Below are positions 5,591 to 8,805 of a DNA stretch of 8,805 bases, piece after piece. Numbering within the stretch: the stretch's first letter is position 1; every line of letters starts with the position of its first letter. Both the position numbers and the translations under genes were made by a program. The notes beneath the pieces are model-generated. The model saw only the letters and a list, made by a program, of their open reading frames with translations. It searched no databases and had not been told where the DNA came from. Origin of the DNA: an uncultured Bacillota bacterium (lineage in GTDB: Bacteria; Bacillota_I; Bacilli_A; RFN20; CAG-826). The stretch is from assembly GCA_949298295.1 (NCBI GenBank), contig CASFWS010000005.1:20532-29336 (forward strand), in the 5' to 3' direction.

Positions 5591-5608
5591 GTTACCATTA
5601 GGCAACTA
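5591..5608 (+). promoter_or_regulatory. Candidate repressor operator, copy 2
   Basis: GTTACCATTAGGCAACTA repeats copy 1 with a 29-bp offset and sits just after the expected feo transcription start, ending at the Shine-Dalgarno site AGGAG (5608-5612) of the first feoA. Occupancy would block the start region of feo and lie upstream of the repressor operon. Confidence 0.55.
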
Positions 5609-5618
5609 GGAGAACAAC

Positions 5619-5834
5619 ATGCCATTGCTCATTGCCCCGACCAACGTGCCCCTCAAGGTCGTGAAGGTCGGGGGCGACCCTGAGGTCGCCAAACACTTGG
5701 CTTCCCTCGGAATCACGAGAGAAGCATCAATCGTCTTGCTCGGGAAAAGCGGGGCCTCGGCCCTTTGCGAAGTCCGGGGCACCCGCCTAGCCATCTCGAA
5801 GGAAGTGGCGCGGGCTATTGCCGTCACCTGTTAG
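5619..5834 (+). CDS. feoA: FeoA-domain protein, divergent first copy
   Basis: A 71-residue SH3-like FeoA-type protein, expected to bind the cytoplasmic GTPase part of FeoB and support ferrous iron uptake. The central VAKHLASLGITREASIVLL (about 23-41) corresponds to the conserved helix and LGI-PG turn of FeoA, and RGTRLAISKEVARAIAV (53-69) to the G-L-R-A-I-V end. It departs from the family by lacking the P-GDPI loop: the matching stretch is GKSGASALCEV (42-52). The Gly of the PG turn is also missing. Translation starts at ATG 5619, six bases after AGGAG. It is the first gene of the feo operon; the stop codon TAG overlaps the Shine-Dalgarno site of the next gene. Two FeoA proteins before one FeoB is a common Bacillota arrangement, and the copies may have different roles. 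Confidence 0.88.
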   Translation: MPLLIAPTNVPLKVVKVGGDPEVAKHLASLGITREASIVLLGKSGASALCEVRGTRLAISKEVARAIAVTC

Positions 5835-5844
5835 GAGGAAAGCC

Positions 5845-6072
5845 ATGTTACTGGACGAACTTAGCGTCGGCGCGACCGCCGTCGTGACGAAAGTGGGAGG
5901 CGAAGGCCGCGTGCGGCGCCACCTCCTCGACATGGGGATCACCCCGGGAGTCGAGATGTATCTCCGGAAGCGCGCTCCCTTCGGGGATCCGATCGAGATA
6001 ACGATCCGCGGCTACGAATTGAGCCTCAGGAAAGACGAGGCCCATTGCATTGCCGTCGAAATGAGAGGATAA
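5845..6072 (+). CDS. feoA: FeoA ferrous iron transport protein, canonical second copy
   Basis: A 75-residue FeoA with the full family pattern: LDELSVGATAVVTKVGG (3-19), RRHLLDMGITPGVEMYL (24-40), RKRAPFGDPIEITIRGYEL (41-59) and SLRKDEAHCIAVEM (60-73). It forms a small SH3-like fold that associates with FeoB at the inner membrane. The start is ATG 5845: AGGAGG (5833-5838) lies six bases upstream and overlaps the stop codon of the first feoA, so the two are translationally coupled. A longer in-frame reading from TTG 5818 has no ribosome binding site and would add residues unknown in FeoA. It ends four bases before feoB, which shares the transcript. Compared with the first copy it keeps the P-GDPI loop, making it the better candidate for the standard FeoA role. 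Confidence 0.95.
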   Translation: MLLDELSVGATAVVTKVGGEGRVRRHLLDMGITPGVEMYLRKRAPFGDPIEITIRGYELSLRKDEAHCIAVEMRG

Positions 6073-6076
6073 GCGA

Positions 6077-8344
6077 ATGAAGGAAAGGAAACTAACCGCC
6101 GCTTTGTTGGGAAACCCCAACTGCGGCAAGACGACCCTCTTCAACTCGTTGACCGGGGCGACTGCCTATGTCGGCAACTGGCCCGGCGTCACCGTCGAGA
6201 AACGGAGCGGAACCTATCGCTTCTCCAAGGAAAGCGAAATGGATATCGTCGATTTGCCGGGGATTTATTCGCTTTCGCCCTATACCCCCGAAGAAGTCGT
6301 TGCTCGCAATTTCATCATCGACGAGCGCCCCGACGTCGTCATCAACGTCATCGACGCGAGTAACCTCGAGCGGAACCTCTACATGTCGACCCAGGCCCTC
6401 GAAATCGACGTTCCCCTCGTCTTGGCCCTCAACATGGCCGACGTCGTCGAAAAGGAAGGGAAGAAAATCGACGTTGCCGTCCTTGAGAAACGGCTGGGGG
6501 TCCCGGTCGTCCTCGTTTCGGCCCTGAAGAAAAAGGGCCTTGCGGAACTCATGGAAACGGCTTTGGAAGCGGCTTCCAAGCCCCGGAAGGGCCATTCCGT
6601 CCTTCCCGAGCGGGAAGTCTACCGGAAGGCCGAGGGAATCTATGCCTCCTCGGGCCTCTCGAGCCCCCTCTTCCATGCCGTCAAGGCCTTGGAAAAGGAT
6701 AGCCTCGAGGAAAAGAGCCATCCTGACCTCTACCAAAACGCCCAGGCTTTGGCCGAAGAAGACGGAACCGACTTCGAGGTCGGGATCGCGGACGAGCGCT
6801 ACGCCTATATCGAGAAGCTCTGCGAGGAAGCCAGCAGCGCCCGCCGGAAGAAGGCCAGTGAAAAGCTCTCGCTTTCCGACAAGGTCGACAAGGTCCTCAC
6901 CAACCGCTGGGCCGGCATCCCGATCTTCATCGTCCTTCTCTTCGTCATCTTCCACCTCGTCTTCAGCGAGGATTTCCTCTATCTGTCCTATTCGGGCCTC
7001 ATCCAGGGGACCTTCGCCGAGGGCACGATGTGGGAAGGCCTCTTCTATGCCGACGGGGCCGTCATGTCGCCCGGCGTCATCTTGGCCAACTTCGTCAACT
7101 GCCTGACCGGCGGGCTGAGCACTCTCGTGAGCGGATGGTTCACCGACCCCTCCCTCGTGCCGCTTCAAGGCTTTATCGTCGACGGGGTCCTCGGAGGACT
7201 CTTTGCCGTCATCGGCTTCATTCCCCAGATCCTCTTCCTCTTCCTCTTCTTCTCGATCCTCGAGGACAGCGGCTACATGGCCCGCGTCGCCTTCATCTTT
7301 GACCGCGTCTTCCGGAAGTTCGGCCTCTCGGGCCGGGCCTTCCTCCCAATGATCATGGGCTTCGGCTGCTCGGTCCCGGCGATGATCAATACCCGGGGCC
7401 TCAGCACCGAGAAGGAACGGATCCAGACGATTCGGGTCATCCCCTTCTTCTCCTGCATGGCCAAGGCTCCGATCCTCGCGGCCGTCGCCGGCGTCCTCGC
7501 TAGCGACTTCGGCTGGGCCGCCAGCGACCTCGTCGCCCTCCTCGTCTACGTTGCCGGGATCGGCGTCGCCATCATCTCGATCATCGCCATGCACCTCACG
7601 ACGATGAGGGAGAAGGTCCCGCCCTTCATCATGGAGCTTCCTTCCTACCATCTTCCCCAGCCTCGGGCCCTTGCCATCCATATCTACGACAAGGGGAAGC
7701 ACTTCCTCAAGAAAGCCTTCACCATCATCTTCCTCACGACGATCGCCGTCTGGGCCCTCTCCCACTTCAGCTGGGATTACACCTACCTGGAGAATAACCA
7801 GATCGGCGAATCGATCCTCGCCGACATCGGCCGTCTCATTCAGCCCCTCTTTACCCCGCTCGGCTTTGGCTCCCAGCTCGGGACGGCCTGGGGATGGGCC
7901 TTCGCCGTGACGGCTATCACCGGTCTCATCGCCAAGGAAAACGTCATCATGACGATGGGCTACCTCGGGGCGGCGATTCTCGGGACCGCCGAGTTCGCCG
8001 GAAGCGACGTCGAAGCCGTCGAGGCCATCGTCCAAGCTGTCAGCCTAAGCGGGGGAACCATCACCTCGGGCGCCCTCTTCGCCTTCATCATGTTCAACGT
8101 CCTGACGATTCCCTGCTTTGCCGCCGTGGCCACGGCCCATGCCGAGCTCCCGAAGGGAAAGATGGGCTGGACGATCCTCTTCTGGCTTCTTGTCTCTTAC
8201 GTTGGTGGAACGGCCTTCTTCCTGATGTGCGACTATCCTTGGACTATCGCTATCGTTGTCCTTCTCCTTGCCGGCTTCTTCACCTTCGCTTACTTCTACA
8301 ACAAGAAGAAGAGCCTCGCCGAAACGCCGAAAGGAAGGGCTTAA
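6077..8344 (+). CDS. feoB: FeoB, GTP-dependent ferrous iron transporter
   Basis: A complete 755-residue FeoB that imports Fe2+ across the inner membrane. The N-terminal G domain has G1 GNPNCGKT (12-19), G2 Thr39 in PGVTVEK, G3 DLPG (59-62), G4 NMAD (119-122) and G5 SAL (148-150). A helical spacer domain follows (about 170-272), starting from the GDI-like segment and ending in a basic stretch RRKKASEKLS. The membrane domain starts near 281 and holds two gate regions: GFGCSVPAMINTRGL (428-442) and FFSCMAKAPI (457-466, Cys460), plus GLIAKENVI (616-624). The C-terminus ends in a last TM segment (about 721-741) and a basic tail. No domain is missing. The start ATG 6077 has AGAGGA (6064-6069) seven bases upstream inside the end of feoA. 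Between codons 6 and about 653 there are no TTA, CTA or TCA codons, which leaves a long meaningless open frame on the other strand. Confidence 0.98.
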   Translation: MKERKLTAALLGNPNCGKTTLFNSLTGATAYVGNWPGVTVEKRSGTYRFSKESEMDIVDLPGIYSLSPYTPEEVVARNFIIDERPDVVINVIDASNLERNLYMSTQALEIDVPLVLALNMADVVEKEGKKIDVAVLEKRLGVPVVLVSALKKKGLAELMETALEAASKPRKGHSVLPEREVYRKAEGIYASSGLSSPLFHAVKALEKDSLEEKSHPDLYQNAQALAEEDGTDFEVGIADERYAYIEKLCEEASSARRKKASEKLSLSDKVDKVLTNRWAGIPIFIVLLFVIFHLVFSEDFLYLSYSGLIQGTFAEGTMWEGLFYADGAVMSPGVILANFVNCLTGGLSTLVSGWFTDPSLVPLQGFIVDGVLGGLFAVIGFIPQILFLFLFFSILEDSGYMARVAFIFDRVFRKFGLSGRAFLPMIMGFGCSVPAMINTRGLSTEKERIQTIRVIPFFSCMAKAPILAAVAGVLASDFGWAASDLVALLVYVAGIGVAIISIIAMHLTTMREKVPPFIMELPSYHLPQPRALAIHIYDKGKHFLKKAFTIIFLTTIAVWALSHFSWDYTYLENNQIGESILADIGRLIQPLFTPLGFGSQLGTAWGWAFAVTAITGLIAKENVIMTMGYLGAAILGTAEFAGSDVEAVEAIVQAVSLSGGTITSGALFAFIMFNVLTIPCFAAVATAHAELPKGKMGWTILFWLLVSYVGGTAFFLMCDYPWTIAIVVLLLAGFFTFAYFYNKKKSLAETPKGRA

Positions 8345-8345
8345 G

Positions 8346-8555
8346 ATGCATTGGGCCTACTATCTTACCTTCGGCCTCCTCGCCGCCTACTTCGCCTTCC
8401 TCCTCTTCCTCCGCTTTAAGCGGAAGAAAGAGGGGAGGCCATCGGGATGCGATTGCTCGGGACGGGGCAAGATGCTCGTGGCCTCCTATCGGGCGATGAA
8501 ACGGAAAGAAGAGCGGGAAGCCTGCTGCCACTCAGATAGGGACGCGAGGAAATGA
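8346..8555 (+). CDS. FeoB-associated small membrane protein, low-cysteine variant
   Basis: A 69-residue protein that starts one base after the feoB stop. It has a single N-terminal membrane segment (about 3-23, WAYYLTFGLLAAYFAFLLFL), a basic stop-transfer stretch RFKRKKEGR, and a short cytoplasmic tail with Cys at 35 and 37 (GCDCSG) and a CC pair at 60-61. This layout matches the FeoB-associated Cys-rich membrane proteins found behind feoB in many Bacillota; their role is not settled, though they may handle Fe2+ at the cytoplasmic exit of FeoB or act as a FeoC-like partner. Typical members have more closely spaced cysteines; here there are only four. The start is set by position: the longer in-frame reading begins inside feoB. 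A purine-rich AAGGAAGGG lies a little upstream of the feoB stop. It is the last gene before the operon terminator. Confidence 0.8.
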   Translation: MHWAYYLTFGLLAAYFAFLLFLRFKRKKEGRPSGCDCSGRGKMLVASYRAMKRKEEREACCHSDRDARK

Positions 8556-8560
8556 ATACC

Positions 8561-8591
8561 GGCTCCGGATCCCCGGAGCCTTTTCCTTTTT
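8561..8591 (+). terminator. Rho-independent terminator of the feo operon
   Basis: GGCTCCGG (8561-8568) pairs perfectly with CCGGAGCC (8573-8580) around an ATCC loop and is followed by TTTTCCTTTTT (8581-8591). It begins five bases after the last feo-operon stop codon. Confidence 0.92.
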
Positions 8592-8626
8592 CAGCCAACC
8601 AAACGCCTTCCGAGCAAGGGAGAAGG

Positions 8627-8656
8627 GACGGGCCAAGCCGAAGGGTTTGACCCGTC
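8627..8656 (-). repeat. Inverted repeat downstream of the ABC transporter gene
   Basis: GACGGG (8627-8632) and CCCGTC (8651-8656) form a 6-bp inverted repeat with an 18-nt loop that itself can form a small GGGT/ACCC hairpin with the right arm. It lies five bases past the ABC gene stop, but on the minus strand it is followed by a C/T-rich stretch, not a clean T run, so it is at best a weak terminator or RNA-end structure. Confidence 0.3.
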
Positions 8657-8661
8657 ATTCC

Positions 8662-8805
8662 CTAGTCGAGCTCAGCCTTCCCCGTCCAAAGCTCGTAGTA
8701 GCGCCCCTTGAGGGCCAACAGCTGCTCGTGGTTCCCGCGCTCGATGATGCGCCCGTGGTCCATGACCATGATGCAGTCGGCGTAGCGGATGGTCGAAAGG
8801 CGGTG
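8662..8805 (-). CDS. ABC transporter ATP-binding/permease protein, C-terminal end only
   Basis: The last 47 residues of an exporter-type ABC ATPase enter from the right edge. The visible part opens with HRLSTIRYADCIMVMDHGR, the H-loop (its switch His is the first residue in view) and the strand after it. IIERGNHEQLLALKGRYYELW follows, the usual closing helix of MsbA/LmrA-like half-transporters that carry an N-terminal membrane domain and a C-terminal ATPase. Walker A, Walker B and the membrane domain lie outside the window, so substrate and whether the partner is a second half-transporter are unknown. The gene ends in TAG (8664-8662) and converges with the feo operon, separated by 106 bp that hold the feo terminator and a weak inverted repeat. 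Confidence 0.9.
   Translation of the reverse strand, partial: HRLSTIRYADCIMVMDHGRIIERGNHEQLLALKGRYYELWTGKAELD

Noticed and set aside
5543..5605. Longer repressor start at 5605
   Set aside because: It would translate through the operator repeats and the feo promoter and has no ribosome binding site, whereas ATG 5542 has a strong one 6 nt upstream.
5562..5608. A CRISPR-like or riboswitch reading of the repeats before feoA
   Set aside because: Only two imperfect copies exist, with one short spacer, and the feo leader is too short (about 30 nt) for a riboswitch.
6092..8035. 647-codon open frame on the minus strand opposite feoB
   Set aside because: It lies in exact codon register with feoB and stays open only because feoB lacks TTA, CTA and TCA codons in that stretch. 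Its product is a low-complexity Asp/Glu/Gly-rich mirror of hydrophobic codons, with no start site signals.

Overview
The window reads as a GC-rich stretch of chromosome, most likely from a member of the Bacillota (Firmicutes). The signs are strong AGGAGG-type ribosome binding sites, a chromosomally encoded CCA on the tRNA, a feoA-feoA-feoB-small Cys protein iron operon, a DtxR/MntR-type repressor and a FakA-like DAK2 protein. TGA ends at least one gene, so the genetic code looks standard. No search was run, so the placement is an inference. There is no phage, transposon, CRISPR array or other clear mobile element.

Layout. (1) Positions 1-1445, minus strand: a two-gene unit with a family-32-type glycosyltransferase followed, 2 nt later, by a FakA-like DAK2-domain protein that runs off the left edge. 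Its promoter appears to give a leaderless, GTG-started mRNA. (2) Positions 1673-1805, plus strand: tRNA-Ser(GCU) and its terminator. (3) Positions 1930-2958, plus strand: a membrane protein of the DUF3137 type, overlapping tail-to-tail by 39 bp with the next unit. (4) Positions 2920-5542, minus strand: a tight three-gene unit transcribed as DtxR-family repressor, exodeoxyribonuclease III / AP endonuclease, NCS2 (AzgA-type) purine permease. (5) Positions 5543-5618: a short divergent control region with two direct repeats placed across a good promoter. (6) Positions 5619-8555, plus strand: ferrous iron uptake operon with two FeoA-type proteins, FeoB and a FeoB-associated small membrane protein, closed by a terminator. 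(7) Positions 8662-8805, minus strand: the end of an ABC exporter-type ATPase that enters from the right edge.

How the parts work together. The best-supported story is iron homeostasis. The DtxR-family repressor is divergent from the feo operon, and the repeated element TAGGCAACTA lies between the -35 and -10 of the feo promoter and again just after the expected transcription start. This fits metal-dependent repression of ferrous iron uptake, and probably control of the repressor's own operon. That operon also carries an abasic-site repair nuclease and a purine transporter, which would tie DNA repair and base uptake to metal status. The repressor has a mixed metal site, Asp as in MntR and Cys as in DtxR.

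The most interesting items for follow-up are the dtxR-xth-permease unit, the mixed metal site, the Asp-to-Asn change in the permease, and the recurrence of -10 elements 6-7 nt before start codons, which suggests leaderless transcripts.
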